DNA from: Amoeboaphelidium protococcarum
Lineage: Eukaryota > Aphelidiomycota > Aphelidea
Reading direction: 5' to 3'
DNA length: 64,000 nt
NCBI GenBank assembly: GCA_023515745.1
Contig: JALECJ010000005.1
Coordinates: 620,001 to 684,000 of the forward strand
Part shown: piece by piece, positions 48,901-60,389 of the stretch
Numbering within the stretch: position 1 is the first letter of the stretch
Layout of the letters: each line of letters opens with the position of its first letter
Notes under the pieces: generated by a model
Databases searched by the model: none
What the model saw: the letters and a program-made list of their open reading frames with translations, nothing else
Told to the model about the DNA's origin: nothing
Program-made: the position numbers and the translations under genes

Positions 48901-50320
48901 TCTGTAAATCAAGTCGTCATATCCGCGAATTCGCGCTAACAATTTCTTGATGCGTCGATATGGGCGTACTAATCTTATAGCGTTCAATGTGTATCGAGTT
49001 TTACCTTTTGTCTGGGAGATTAGGAATTTTATTGACTGGGGATTGAGCGATACCTGTCTTGATCTTTATCAATGGCTGAAGTATGAGGAGATTTATGCAT
49101 CATTGTACGTGGTAAAGACTAATAGAGTCATTCAAGGCAAGTATGATCCTCGTCGCTTTGGCGAGTAGAGGAATAGGATGGCCAAGAAGATTTGTAGCTT
49201 TTTTATCGTGCTTGGTATGACTTTCTTGATATGGTTTCCGCTGATTTTCTTGTCCATTCCTGGATCTACTAAGCCGAATCCTGCAACATCTGCCTCCATG
49301 TCTATAGGTATAACTGGATACGAGCCGTTTTATGAATAGACCATTCCGAGCCTTCTCATTAAGAATTTGACGAATGATTAGATTGGTCAGTTGCGTGAAC
49401 AGTATCCTTCTCTCTTCCCATCATATTTATCTTACAGCACTGTGTAATAGGTTCAGTTTCCGAGTAATTCAATGTCAAGCTGGCAGATTAATGCTCCTTC
49501 GGAAGCGAGTCTTCGCTCATTGCTAATTGATTTTAATCAAAGTGTTCAGCTGTAAACTACAATCACTGTTGGTAAAGGTGAAAGTGTTGGATTTGTACAG
49601 TCTAAGAATACCTTTTTCAAGTATCTGGGCCTATCTGATCGGTTTCAATTGTTATCAGTCATGAATTCATCGTCCGCTGTAGTCAATCTGACTTCGATCT
49701 ACCCGATGTTTCTTCATTCGTTATCATCTGGGGCTTTAATCAATCTAGCGTCTGATAACGGATTTCAAGCGGATGGTTAGATGCGATATATTCAACCTGC
49801 CAATGTTCCAGGAAATGTCACTAGTGGCAACAATTTAACCACTAATGCTTCGTCAATAAGTGCTGTAACTGTTTCTGATGACTGGTGGGAGCTGCGAGTA
49901 AACAATACAAGATAAGGGACTAGTTCTGCTGAATTTGAGGCGCCATAGTTTCACATACTCTCTGAGAATATTCCAACATTCAGTGCATTATCATCAGGCT
50001 CTGTCATTGGACTTTATGTGGCTGTAGTGTTCACAGTGGCGCGAATTGTTCGTGGTGCCATATCCGGACTAAGTCAGAAGATCATGTATGAAGATCTTCC
50101 ATATCCTGATACGGTTCTCAAAATGTGTCAAGATATCATTTTGGCTAGAGAAATGCGCTAGTTTGATGTTGAAGAGTCGCTGTATTATTAGCTGATCACA
50201 TTATTCAGATCTCCGCGAATGCTATTAGAATCCACTCGGATGCCACTCAACAATTAACAGCCTACCGGATGATGATTTAGCACTGGCAATGAAGCTACTG
50301 AGCAATATTCCATGTTATGA
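42971..50320 (+). CDS. PIEZO mechanosensitive ion channel
   Basis: A single-exon frame of 2,449 residues from ATG 42971 to TGA 50318-50320; length equals animal PIEZOs. An acidic N-terminus (about 115 residues, EEEYVQVLDSNEDLGDDQ) is followed by more than thirty hydrophobic segments in repeating blocks (the blade). The anchor region is diagnostic: LPFVWEIRNFIDWGLSDTCL and LDLYQWLKYEEIYASLYVVK near 49.0 kb. It is followed by an outer helix, a cap-like extracellular domain (about 49.3-50.0 kb) and a final span with the cytoplasmic end REMRQFDVEESLYYQLITLF RSPRM. Homotrimeric, non-selective cation channel in the plasma membrane. Hundreds of Gln use TAA/TAG, and no TGA occurs over 7.3 kb. Confidence 0.95.
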
Positions 50321-50379
50321 TATAAAAGGGGTAAATAGAGTAAAAATTCATTATATTGCATTCTATTTATCTCATTCAG

Positions 50380-51285
50380 TCAGTGCATTTTCATTATGAT
50401 GAAACAATTTACATTTTGAACAGCAACAGCTTTTAATAAAAACCTCACGCTCTTTTTAGTACTAGGTGATACAACTACCAGTTTTTATTATAATGCACAC
50501 GCCTAAATTAGTAAATTGAACGCAATATCATTTTGATCTTGTTACTCGGCGGCAGGAATGGTAGTTGTATTAACGGGAGACTATGCAGCAGTTATGAATA
50601 AGTGACTAAACTCTAGTGGCTGTACAAAGTCCATATTGTCTTGAACAAAACCCATGACTTTAAGGTGATCGTATTAAAATATTTCCATATTATTGTCACT
50701 CTTAACTGAGTAATTAATGCATGTATGTATGGTCAAACTACCACATTCAATATCAAGTTTTGGCATTATAAATTCGCGTTGAAGAGGCAAGGTTAGCAGT
50801 TCGGTATGCGGGGGAATATAATCATCTTGGACGTACTAACAAGAGGCAGCATGAGGAGGCAAAACGCGTTTAAGCTATGGAGAACTACTTTAGAATGCCA
50901 CGTAATGAAGATTATAAGAATCGCTTAAGACTGCACCTGGTAATTGCTTTGTAATTTCAAAATTGATGGTGGAGTCCACTGAAAATAACACAATACAAGT
51001 CTGCTCAGACAAGTGTCCAGTAACTTTCAATCGCCGCATGAGGGAGTCAAAGCTGGTAGATATTAAATCGCATTTACTCTTTATACCATCGCCAGGAAAT
51101 TTCAATCCCATAACCGCTCCGCCAACTTTATTTAGATTGGTAGTATAATCACATTCGAACGCAATGTTGAGGCCATTACTACTGGCACTATGATACTGAG
51201 CCACAGCGATTTAGATAAAAAGTTGCTTCTTCAGTCGTTCCAACAGACTAATGATGGATCGCTTCACATAGCTCTAAATTGCCAT
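50380..51285 (-). CDS. Unknown protein, 301 residues (weak 9-1-1 clamp-like resemblance)
   Basis: Frame from ATG 51283-51285 to TGA 50380-50382; it stays open upstream to an ATG at 51463-51465, which would add 60 residues but begin only 5 bp after the DUF5995 stop. The sequence has alternating strands and helices (GLNIAFECDYTTNLNKVGGA, LISTSFDSLMRRLKVTGHLS, CIVLFSVDSTINFEITKQLP, MPKLDIECGSLTIHTCINYS). This pattern is reminiscent of sliding-clamp/HUS1-RAD1-type folds, but no signature motif confirms it. The C-terminal 40 residues look less protein-like. Convergent with PIEZO, 59 bp apart. Confidence 0.45.
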
Positions 51286-51470
51286 CTAATTACTTAAAGT
51301 TCCCAACATTTTACCGTCATTAGGTATAAGAATCAGTAATCTATTCATCATTTTTAACATTGAATTGATTCTCGTTTTCAAAATAACGCGTGAAGAGAAT
51401 CTGGAAAATAGAAGAGGAGATTGATGAACTCCATTCAATTTCTGGATCAATTTTAACTCGCTCATAGTTA

Positions 51471-52436
51471 TCATAATTGACAATATCCCCAAGGTTCGTA
51501 TTTGCATAAGGTTGCAAGAGGATCTTCTCCTTCTGCGGATTTTAATAACTACTTAACCCATCTTGGCAAAGTGTTTGTTATAGCCCAATCAACACTGTTT
51601 GACAAGGCATCTATGGCGAAAAAATGTCTCTTCTTACAATTCAAACTACATTTTGGAGAGGCGAGTGCTGCGCCATGAGTCCAAGCAATGTTACGCCATA
51701 ATATCACCGTCTAATCAACAGCGAAAGCCAGCAGGCCTTGAAAGCGCGACACGTCCACTGCTGGCTTGTAGATGTTCACCAGAACTGGCATCATTTGTGC
51801 TGAGACATCAACAAAAATTCTGTTGATGATCTGGTTATCAGCGAGATGGGTTGAAGGATCGTCAACCTGAATTTCATTAGCTCTTTGACCAGCATAAGCG
51901 AGGTCATAATTGATATGAGCATTCATACCATAGAACAGATTCTGGGCTAGCAGAGTTTCGTTCTAGTCATAGACATTCAACCAGGTTGTCCATGGCCGAG
52001 GTAGCTTATCAACATGTCCCAACTCCCAGTCCAACAATGCTTCCCTGTAAATATCAGCAAAATCCGCCATATATTGCCCAACCCAAGTAGCGTTATTGAA
52101 AGTGTATTTCTATCCATCATTAGCAGGTCCTAAATACTTCATTGTCTCATCGGTAACTGCCAGGTACGTAATGGAAAATTCAGCACGGCGATCGCCAGTC
52201 CTGATGAAGTGCCGGGTAACAGACTTTAGACAATCGTATGCAACAGTTAGATTTCGGTCAATGGTGACATTCAGTATCCTGAGCAACTCTTAATCTCTAC
52301 CTACACCGGGCGTAGCATTATCAGTAGCATTAAATGAGGGACTTGAAACAACAATCTGCTATGATCCTGCAGCAGGTATAGCATTACAGCTCAGCACTAG
52401 CAAAGCACCAATTAAAAGTTCTAGCATCATCTTCAT
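51471..52436 (-). CDS. Predicted secreted DUF5995-family protein
   Basis: 321 residues, TGA at 51471-51473. MKMMLELLIGALLVLSCNAI is a signal peptide. The family's core motif LFYGMNAHINYDLAYA (aligned to LGMNAHINxDLA) is followed by HLADNQIINRIFVD, consistent with DUF5995, an alpha-helical family of unknown function known from bacteria and fungi. Several N-x-T sequons (NATDNAT, NLT, NNAT) fit secretion. The C-terminus has four cysteines (PKCSLNCKK, LCKYEPWGYCQ). The His/Asn/Asp of the core motif suggest a metal or catalytic site, which is inference. Confidence 0.75.
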
Positions 52437-52761
52437 TAAGATTCTACAAAACCTTCTTAATGCGAAGAACTTTAAATAAAGTACTCCGATAAGCGTAATA
52501 GGGGATATATTGAGCCGATGAGACGCGGGGAGACTTCGGCCGATTTTCAAACGATCGACCGATCGACAACGCTCCTCGTTAGGCGAGTCAGACAATGAAA
52601 CATATAACTAGATTTTATCATAAAGAGCCATAGCTAAGAAGTGGATTACTCACCTCAAATTTTAATCCTAACATTATTATGAGATTGATAAAGCTTTGAT
52701 GCCGCAATTGATTATAATTTGAGATGAAACGGCGAGGTATTGATTGTAAAGCAAGTAGTTA
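52437..52761. other. Intergenic region
   Basis: 325 bp between two minus-strand genes. The frame is open through part of it, with a GC-richer patch near 52520-52570 (inverted CGATCGACCGATCG-like sequence). No gene recognised. Confidence 0.35.
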
Positions 52762-53359
52762 TCAAGCATGCATTTACTTTAAGTTGTTGATATGAAAGCA
52801 TGAAATAATAGTTAGAATAAGTGTAAGTAGATTTACTAGTAAATTAAACGTCATCAGATTGATGCAGTAAGTATATTACTAAAAATCAACATTCACTGGC
52901 GCTTTTACTAAATCACAGCCTATAGCATGTACCAAATTCTATGGCGCATTCACATTAGGTGGATTAGTTTTTTGTGGGAAAGTGTGCGCACGATCTATTG
53001 CAGAATTATCACAAAAGACTTTAAATAGCGCCGGAGTTTAAAGTATAATTGGAGCATCAGACGCGTTTAGAGCAGCGAATACTTGAGCAAGTCTGCTCTT
53101 TTCATACCAGAGACACCCTGCAGCATATGGTCTATCAGTTTTCAACTCTGTGCATAGCAGAACCTTGCCGGATTCAGGGTCAGATACCCTCAGATCACAC
53201 TTACTAGCATAGTCATACTTGGAATCCGCCATGAATCCTCCAACCACCATTTTATACTGGTCTTCTAACTTAATCTTCACAGACATGCAGGCAGCGATTG
53301 TTTTGACCAAATAATGCAAATTCATTGACACCATAGATTCATCAACATTAGTTTCATCT
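52762..53359 (-). CDS. Last exon of an unknown gene, possible PD-(D/E)XK-like domain
   Basis: The coding-like frame runs from an acceptor CTCTCAG|A at 53360 to TGA at 52762-52764. Upstream a GTAAGT donor at about 53428 would give a 69-nt intron, but the 5' exon(s) between 53.4 and 53.9 kb could not be assembled: competing frames carry SWLGLIDAIWLTYDNAHPG and a possible signal peptide. The exon reads YASKCDLRVSDPESGKVLLC then TELKTDRPYAAGCLWYEK. An Asp, a spacer and E-x-K (TELK) recall PD-(D/E)XK nucleases, including those in fungal and oomycete CRN-type effectors. This is resemblance only. The last 60 residues are AT-rich and doubtful. Confidence 0.4.
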
Positions 53360-53890
53360 CTGAGAGTTAAATTTGTTGGCTTTCAACTTGATATGACTAA
53401 TATGGTGACAGCCCACAAGTGGACTTACAACGAATGCACTGACAACTGTGCTGCTGGTGAGGTTCATGATGCTGAACCCATACGCGTTACACGCACAGGT
53501 AGTCTGCAAGACGCGATATGCTATCTAGGCTGTCATCATTCATATTAAATACGGTGCGGTAAATGCCAGGATGGGCATTATCATATGTCAGCCAAATTGC
53601 ATCAATGAGTCCTAACCAAGACCTCAACTAGAATATGATATCCGGAATGCATTCCAAACAAAATGATAAACGCGCGCTTTTCTTTCATTCATTGGGAAAT
53701 CTTAACCGCCGTGAGTGGTCGCTTTACACTCATAGTCAATATTCACACCACAGTAATCACTTTAGAAGACTTTATCGCCTTAAAGATCGAATTAAGAGTT
53801 GCAGCGAATTCACGATACCATATTTTTGTAGTGTTATAAAGCATTATGGAAGAAGCAGCGCGATAAAGACTGTAAAGATTAAAAGGTGCA

Positions 53891-54214
53891 ATGGCTAGTG
53901 GATAATTGTAGCGTGATCCTGAGAGTGTAGAGACTCACAATTCTGAGGTGAAGCATCTTAACAATACCCAGTAATAGAGTTAGTAGGAGTTCAAGCCAGC
54001 GAATATGGAGGCTCTCGCTGATTAGTATGAGCACTAGTTGGAAGATCAAGTGAAGACTATGCGATAGTAAAGCTAGTTGGATTTGGAAGATTTGGCTCCT
54101 AAAAAAGTTGACTGGGATCTGAAGCGCGATATTGAGCCACAGCTCTAACTACTTGAGGATGCCACGCAGCGTAAAATTGTTGAATTGGTTAAGTAGCGAT
54201 TAGATTAAGCATGA
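53891..54214 (+). CDS. CCDC12/cwf18-type spliceosomal protein
   Basis: 107 residues from ATG 53891 to TGA 54212-54214. About a dozen in-frame TAA/TAG encode Gln. The C-terminal half is the cwf18 signature: LDLEDLAPKKVDWDLKRDIE then LQLLEDATQRKIVELVKQRL, matching the conserved NLAPRKPDWDLKRD...RTQRAIAELIRERL of human CCDC12. The N-terminal half is a Gln/Glu-rich coiled coil. The protein is a component of activated spliceosomes. Shorter than the human protein (about 166), so a further 5' exon is possible. Confidence 0.85.
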
Positions 54215-54343
54215 TATTACTTTAAAGGAAATTGAGCGCTATATCCAGATATCTGTAAATTGAAAATAAAATGCAAATCATACTGTACATCTCGATAAAT
54301 CAAGACTTGATGCCAATTTCAAAATTTAATTTCATGCTTCAAT

Positions 54344-55855
54344 TCATTACTAATTCTACTTTTAACTCTCGTCTTGGTAAGGCATTTATTATTGAAACTG
54401 CAGCTACTGCTAAGGAGGCATTTACTGTTGAGGAATGAACTACTACTACTACATGACAATTCCAGCTTGTGGGTTGTAAAAACCAAAGTACTGCTGCTAC
54501 TATTATAGTTATAACATAGGATCCAAAGACATTGCCATAGGCATTCCATAGAACTGTGAATAATCAACACCAGAATCTTGCTAACCAGGCTGATAGAATG
54601 TCTCAACCTTCTAAGGCTATTTTTATTACTGCTGTTGTTATTACTGTTATTGCTACTACTGTTACTACTACTACTACTGCTACTACTACTGATGCCTTTA
54701 AAGTTTCTGCTAGTGCCTTTGCTATTAGAGCTACTGTTAGTGTTTACAGTCATCTTTAATCTTGGTAATCAAGTCCCATACCAACTTCAAGCCACGCTTC
54801 AAATCTTCAGCAGACGCGTTAGTGAGAGTGATGAACATTGGAACTTCCAGTTCAGCCTGAGTATCCGGCTCTTTAAAATTGGATCCGATACCGCGCAATT
54901 GAATCTTTGTATTAGTAGTGCTTTAAATATACTTTACATGAGATCCTGCGCCGCCAATAACTTTAGATCTAATCTATGTCGGTTGCAAGTTTGTCATCTC
55001 AAGCTCTTTCGCCAGCTCAATCGTCTCCTCTACTGTAGTCTTATTCTAAGCTACATTAGAGAATGTCTCAGTGATCACAATCTCTTTGTCCAGCATCTCC
55101 TTGATCATCTAACACGCTTTAACCATCATCTCTTTATGGGACGCCCTCAAATAAATATGCATCAGAGGTTCAGCCCGCGTGGCCTTGCTCTTGTCCGGGA
55201 AGTACTTGCCTCGGCTCACAATATCGAAAGTGGCATGCTTTTAGTTCTTCAAATCGGGCAAAGACAGGCAAGTCTACCGTATAATTTACAGACTCTCTTC
55301 TCTACACACCAAATATCGATTTCGCACATCATTCACATAGATTACTTTGATTAAATCATTCAAATCGCGTTCATGCACATTAGGATCAACATTGGGTACA
55401 AGTTTCGGTTTACCATATGCATCAAGATTATTATCATTCTCAGCTGAAGCAGAATCAGCCTTTGCTTAATCAAAGCCGTTAGATGGAAGGGGAGGAGCAT
55501 CCTGTGTCGGAGGCAGAGGAGGTAAATCATCATCAGCGGGAGGCGGCGGAGGTGGAGGCATCGACGGTGGAAGTGGGGGAGGAGAAGATGGTGGTGGTGG
55601 TACATGGGAGTCAGGCAATGGAGGCGGTGGCGGTAAATCTAATTCAGATTCTTCAGCTTTGACTTCGTCCTACTATGGATCGACAGACTTGTGCAACTTT
55701 GCTAGTAACAACGCACTTGCTTTTGATCGAGCCTTGGAAATCGCGTCCAATTCTTCATTATCAACCTCTTTTCTCTTTCTACATTATAATATCCGATATG
55801 TATAATTGAATTGATCTGCATGTAACTAGCCAGTTTACCTTTAAAATCGATCCAT
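54344..55855 (-). CDS. KH-domain protein, KHDC4/BLOM7-like, two exons
   Basis: Exon 1 is only 17 nt (55839-55855), then a 60-nt intron (GTAAAC...AATGTAG), then 54344-55778; 483 residues. The start MDRFQRKRKEVDNEELDAIS is followed by AISKARSKASALLLAKL and a Pro-rich region (SMPPPPPPPADDD). A first KH-like unit lies around VSRGKYFPDKSK...EPLMHIYLRAS. The main KH domain reads IRSKVIGGAGSHVKYIQSTT then KIQLRGIGSNFKEPD, with GGAG as the GxxG loop; this extended KH form is typical of KHDC4. The tail is Gln/Met/Tyr-rich and prion-like, beginning with a 23-Gln run. Likely nuclear RNA-binding, splicing related. Confidence 0.85.
54623..54691 (-). repeat. Poly-Gln tract written mostly in reassigned stop codons
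   Basis: Twenty-three consecutive Gln codons in the KH protein: 9 TAG, 6 TAA, 6 CAG and 2 CAA, so 15 of 23 are stop codons in the standard code. It is a strong internal proof of the code. Confidence 0.9.
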
Positions 55856-56669
55856 TCTGTACCAATAGAAACAGTCAACGAAAATCAAGAGATTAGCGTA
55901 AGTATAATAGGAGAGAACAAAAAGAGAGAGAGAGAGTGCTGCAGGTAGTTGGCGAGAACAGCGAGGTGAAAAACAATGCACAGCCAAAAGAGCAGAAGAA
56001 ATGAGCTATATTACATTTGAAGACTGCTAAACAGTGAATTTTATATATCGCATTATAGATTATCTAATAATTCGAAGTGGCGGTCAGACTGTTTCGCGCA
56101 GTTCGATCTGGAATTCAGGTTGGTTCGCGCTGAGTAACTGAAATCCTGATCGGACTTAGATTCACGCTCCAATTATACAGCTACAATTAGAGGAAATTGA
56201 ATAGAGTGTATCAAACAAATTGTGAACTTTAAACACTATTTTTTTTAACCATAATATCAGAAATGGTTGGACCTAAGAACACGCTTATCTGATTACGGTG
56301 CAGCTGGTTGAAATGAAGCCAATCACATGGAATGGACTTAAAGTTGTGGATTAACCAACACCAAGATTAATCCAAGTCGATAGAATAAAATAACCCCAAA
56401 GATATTTGAAAGGATACTAGATCTATCAATCACTCTGTTTATGTAAAGATCTATGTAATAAGTTTACATCTATGACGTCAAATGTTTGTTTGAAACAACG
56501 CGTAATCAAATACTTCCGGAATAGGCAAGTGCTCTCGGCGCCTCTTTATCCGATACGATCGGATTATCCGTTTCCTCTCCTCGTCTCTTTGCATACATTC
56601 ATTCACTTACATCATATCTGCATCTCTAATAGCAGATTGTCTCAACTGTATATTGATTGAGATTCTGTG
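55856..56669. other. Divergent intergenic region, KH protein and chitinase
   Basis: 814 bp between divergent starts. It contains a GA microsatellite (about 55922-55937) and AT-rich DNA; no gene or RNA recognised. Confidence 0.4.
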
Positions 56670-59600
56670 ATGGTTCCTATACATGTTTTGATTACTGCTG
56701 CATGCTTGGCTCCTGTGCTGGCGCTGAATGCTCCCAAGTACGACCCCAGTGCGGGCAAGACTTGTTTCAGATCTGCTGGTTATTGGGTAAGTATTACGTT
56801 TGACCGTTAAATTGATCTCATGATGTCACTATTTCATCTTTTGTGTGTAGGGGCAAAACACTGTTGGTATTGGTCAGTAGCCTGCAAATTATGAGAAGCG
56901 TCTGTCTGCGTACTGTGACGACACCACCTGGGACATCGTGATCGTCTCCTTTTTGCACATTCTCAAACACGGTCCTCTAAATCTACCTGGTCTCAACTTT
57001 GCTTATCACTGCGAGAACACCCCATTTCCTAGCTATCCTTGGCTTCTGGTGTGTGATTAGATTGCTCAAGATATCACGTATTGTCAGAAGAAGGGCAAGA
57101 TTATTTTGTTGAGTATCGGTGGTGCGACTGGTAATGGTGTGTTTAGCTCGGAGTAAGACGGTGCTCAGTACGCAGATACTCTATGGGCCATGTTTGGTGC
57201 TGGCAGTGATCCTAATATTCCTCGCGCTTTGCCTGGCTCTATTGTTGATGGCTTTGATTTGGATATTGAAGGTGGAAGTCCTGTCGGGTATACTGGTCTG
57301 ACTAATAGGCTCCGTGAACTTTATGCCACTGATCTTACTCGTACGTACTATGTCGGTGGTGCTCCGCAGTGTGTATTCCCAGATGCTTACCTTGGCCCAA
57401 CTGGCTCAGGGCCTAATTATGTGCTGAGTGGAGCGTACTTGGATTTCATCTTTGTGCAGTTTTATAACAACTTTTGTGGTATACAGAACTTTGATACCAG
57501 ATTCTTCAATTTTGAAGAGTGGAATACTTGGGCCAAGTAGAGTAAGACTCAAGTGTTTTTGGGTGTTCCTGGCAGTGCCACGAGTGGTGGTGGATATTAA
57601 GGTGCTGATAAGGTGCAATCGATTCTGCAAAATATGATCGACCTGTATGGACCTGCTGCTGGTGGATACTTTGCTGGTTTCATGACTTGGGACATTGGTA
57701 GCTCTAGTGCCAATATGGCCAATGGTATGAGTTTTGCCAAGCAGTAGAGCTCGTTCCTCAAGGGTAAGAGTGATCCAGGGGCTTGCGATCTGGTGGTGAA
57801 TCCTCCTCCACCTCCTCCGCCAACCTCATCGACCAGAACGCAATCATCCACCACCTCTTCCTCGACTTCAACTAGAGTGACAATGACCAGTACATCCACC
57901 TCGTCCAGTCCCTCTCCCACTGTTGTAATTCCACCACCGCCTCCGCCTCCCGCGCCTGGTTGCCAGTATAGTGGTCCACCAAGTAGCGGTCCAGGTGGCT
58001 TATGGTATAAGCTGGATGTTGAAGGTTCTAATCAGGATATTGATGCAATGACAACTACGACTCATCTGAGTTCTTCTCTGCGCTTCGATCAAGACAAATT
58101 GGACGAGTAGTTTGACGAGGTTCTGTAGTGGAGCGGCTATGATGATCCTTCATTGTACAAGCCATTCTCAGGGCCTGATTCACAGTATTTCTGCTCTTTA
58201 ATTGCACCTCAAGCATGGTATGAGAAGAATCCAACTCAGATGTTCATTGGTTTCCCTGATCCAGACAAGTTTGTAAGAATTTCTAGTACTGATATCAATG
58301 TGCGTCTGTTGGATAAGTAATTCGGTTTGTTTCTTGCGTACGCTATGGACCAGTATGGTATGAATCCGCACGCTTTCATGAGTCTGTCTGCCAAAGAGAG
58401 TTTTGCACCTGCCGTCAGTCCTAATGGTCCAGATGCTCAAAGAATGTTCTTGACGATGAATGAGATGTCCTTGTACAATCTGTATGGTCTTCACTATGGA
58501 TTTGGTACTGATGCTAATGGTGATGGTCCTTTCTAGAATGAAATGCCTACTATGGCGACTACTGTCAGTATGTTTCCCGGAAGATTTGCTCTCACTTATG
58601 GCCAACAGTAGCCTTCCTTTGACCTTGACGTCACTATTGCTGCTTCACCTCAGCTTCCTCAGTTGCATTCATTCTATGTTCAGCAGGCTCATCGTGCTGT
58701 GGTTTTAGCTGCACTTGATTTGCATTGGCGTTATAATGCTTATATCTTGGTACCTGGATTCGGAATGCGTGCTCCATGGCAGAAGCGTTCTAATGGAAAG
58801 CAGAAGTCTGAGCTTGAATTTGCCGCTCTTTTCTACTCTTATAACCGTGGTGTTTACAGCGATATCTCATCAAAATTGTGTGGATGTCAGCCTGAGGCTG
58901 ATCCGCTGTTGACCTGTGGTATGAATGGTTTTGGTACTCACGGTAGTGATATAAAATCTGTGTGTAAGCTCATGGACTCTGCCACCAAAGTGTATGACTA
59001 CCAGGTGTCAAGAAGGGATTTGCATATCTTTTTGGATCTCCTAAGGTCTACTTATCCTTATAGTGAGTAAGGTGCTGCTAGCATCTATGGTCCTATCAAT
59101 TGGAATACCATATTCTCTGTTTCCAATAAGTATTTTGGTAAGTTGGCTGAACGCCGCCAAGCTAAGGGAGGTGTGAAACGTACTTTTGGACCACCCACTG
59201 GTTTAGATGAAGAGTATATTAGCTTCAGATACGATTGGCGTCTACTATTGGCCGTAATTAGAGCGTTCTTGCCTGAGAGAGAGTCGCTGGTTGGTCCGAC
59301 GTGGCAGGGAATGGTACAGTGGTCTTTTGGCAAGACTGTTGCCACAGATCCAGGATTCAACTTCAATCCCGACAATCTTCCATTTAAAAACTTCTAGGCC
59401 GAGGCTGGTAACCGTTCTTATAGTGGTCCGTATGTGGAACAAGTCACCACCACACCAACCTAAACTGTAGTTGATGTAGAGTCCACTTCTGCCTCAGAGT
59501 CGTCCTCTACTTCTGCATCTGATCCAGTTAGTTCAAGTGTCACATCCACGTCGTCTGTAGTTGACCCCTAACCATCACCACCTCCTATTACTAGTAGTGA

Positions 59601-59817
59601 TTGTACTTGTCCTGCACAGGATGGCTTTGCTGAAGTGAGTGCTCCAGGCTTCTCCACAAAGAGATGTCCTCCGGGATCTTTTGGTATTGTGTTGCGCGTC
59701 TGCTCTTAGATTCCTCCTGCAGAGAATAACAATTGTCAATGGGGTGTGGAGCGGCCATATTGCCTGTACAGAAACAGCACAGAGCTGGTCAATTATAGAA
59801 ACACCACCTCTGATTGA
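56670..59817 (+). CDS. Secreted GH18 chitinase fused to a large C-terminal region, two exons
   Basis: Exons 56670-56786 and 56851-59817 with a 64-nt intron (GTAAGT...GTGTAG); 1,027 residues. The signal peptide MVPIHVLITAACLAPVLA leads into a class III (hevamine-type) GH18 domain: AGYWGQN start, IILLSIGGATGN, and catalytic VDGFDLDIEGG with the proton-donor Glu, ending near MTWDIGSSS. A Pro/Ser/Thr linker (PPPPPPPTSSTRTQ) follows, then a module of about 450 residues (GLFLAYAMDQYGMNPHAFMS, then LSAKESFAPA) that may be lysozyme-superfamily-like by its A-K-E-S helix. A second Ser/Thr linker and a Cys-rich end (CTCPAQDG...CPPGSFG) follow. It should cleave chitin outside the cell. Confidence 0.9.
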
Positions 59818-60389
59818 TTTACTGGTTGTCAGACTGAACCAGTTGTGTGCGTGTGAATAATAGTGTTTTGGATAAGTTAAAGAAGAAGATTTGTGCTTTT
59901 TGAAAGATAATTTAATGAAGACGTATGTTTTGGCGTACACTTTTTATTTTTACTTAGTTCTTTTACGTTAAAGTTGCAATTCGACCTGTCTAATTAAAAG
60001 TATAACATAGACTTTGAAAACTCAAACAGTAAGCCACCGTGTTCCCAGCGATTGCAATATACTTTAGAATAAAAAGTATCGGGCCTTTCACCTTGGCGAT
60101 AACAATATCTATCGCTTATCATTGTCTGGTCAATATTACTTAAAATGAGATTTCATTTTATCAGTATCAGTGAAAATTAAGAAGAAGAAAATTTATTAAA
60201 CACAAGTCACGATTAGTTATAAGAGCAACCAACCACTACAACACATACCATCCCCTTTTCCTCCCCGTATCGACGATATCGGCTACCGAAGTAGACGCAC
60301 TCGCGAGGAGTAGCTATTACGCGGTTCTGGCACAACATTCTTGCGAACATCGGTGCGTGACTTAACCTCCAAGAAGAAAGATACGTCTT
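59818..60389. other. Intergenic region between chitinase and LINE 3' ends
   Basis: 572 bp, tail to tail; AT-rich, including the chitinase 3' UTR and the LINE 3' UTR. No poly-A tail of the LINE was recognised with certainty. Confidence 0.4.

Noticed and set aside
54578-55354. 258-residue plus-strand frame starting with poly-Leu
   Set aside because: It is the antisense image of the poly-Gln tract and KH domain; the minus strand carries the recognisable KH protein.
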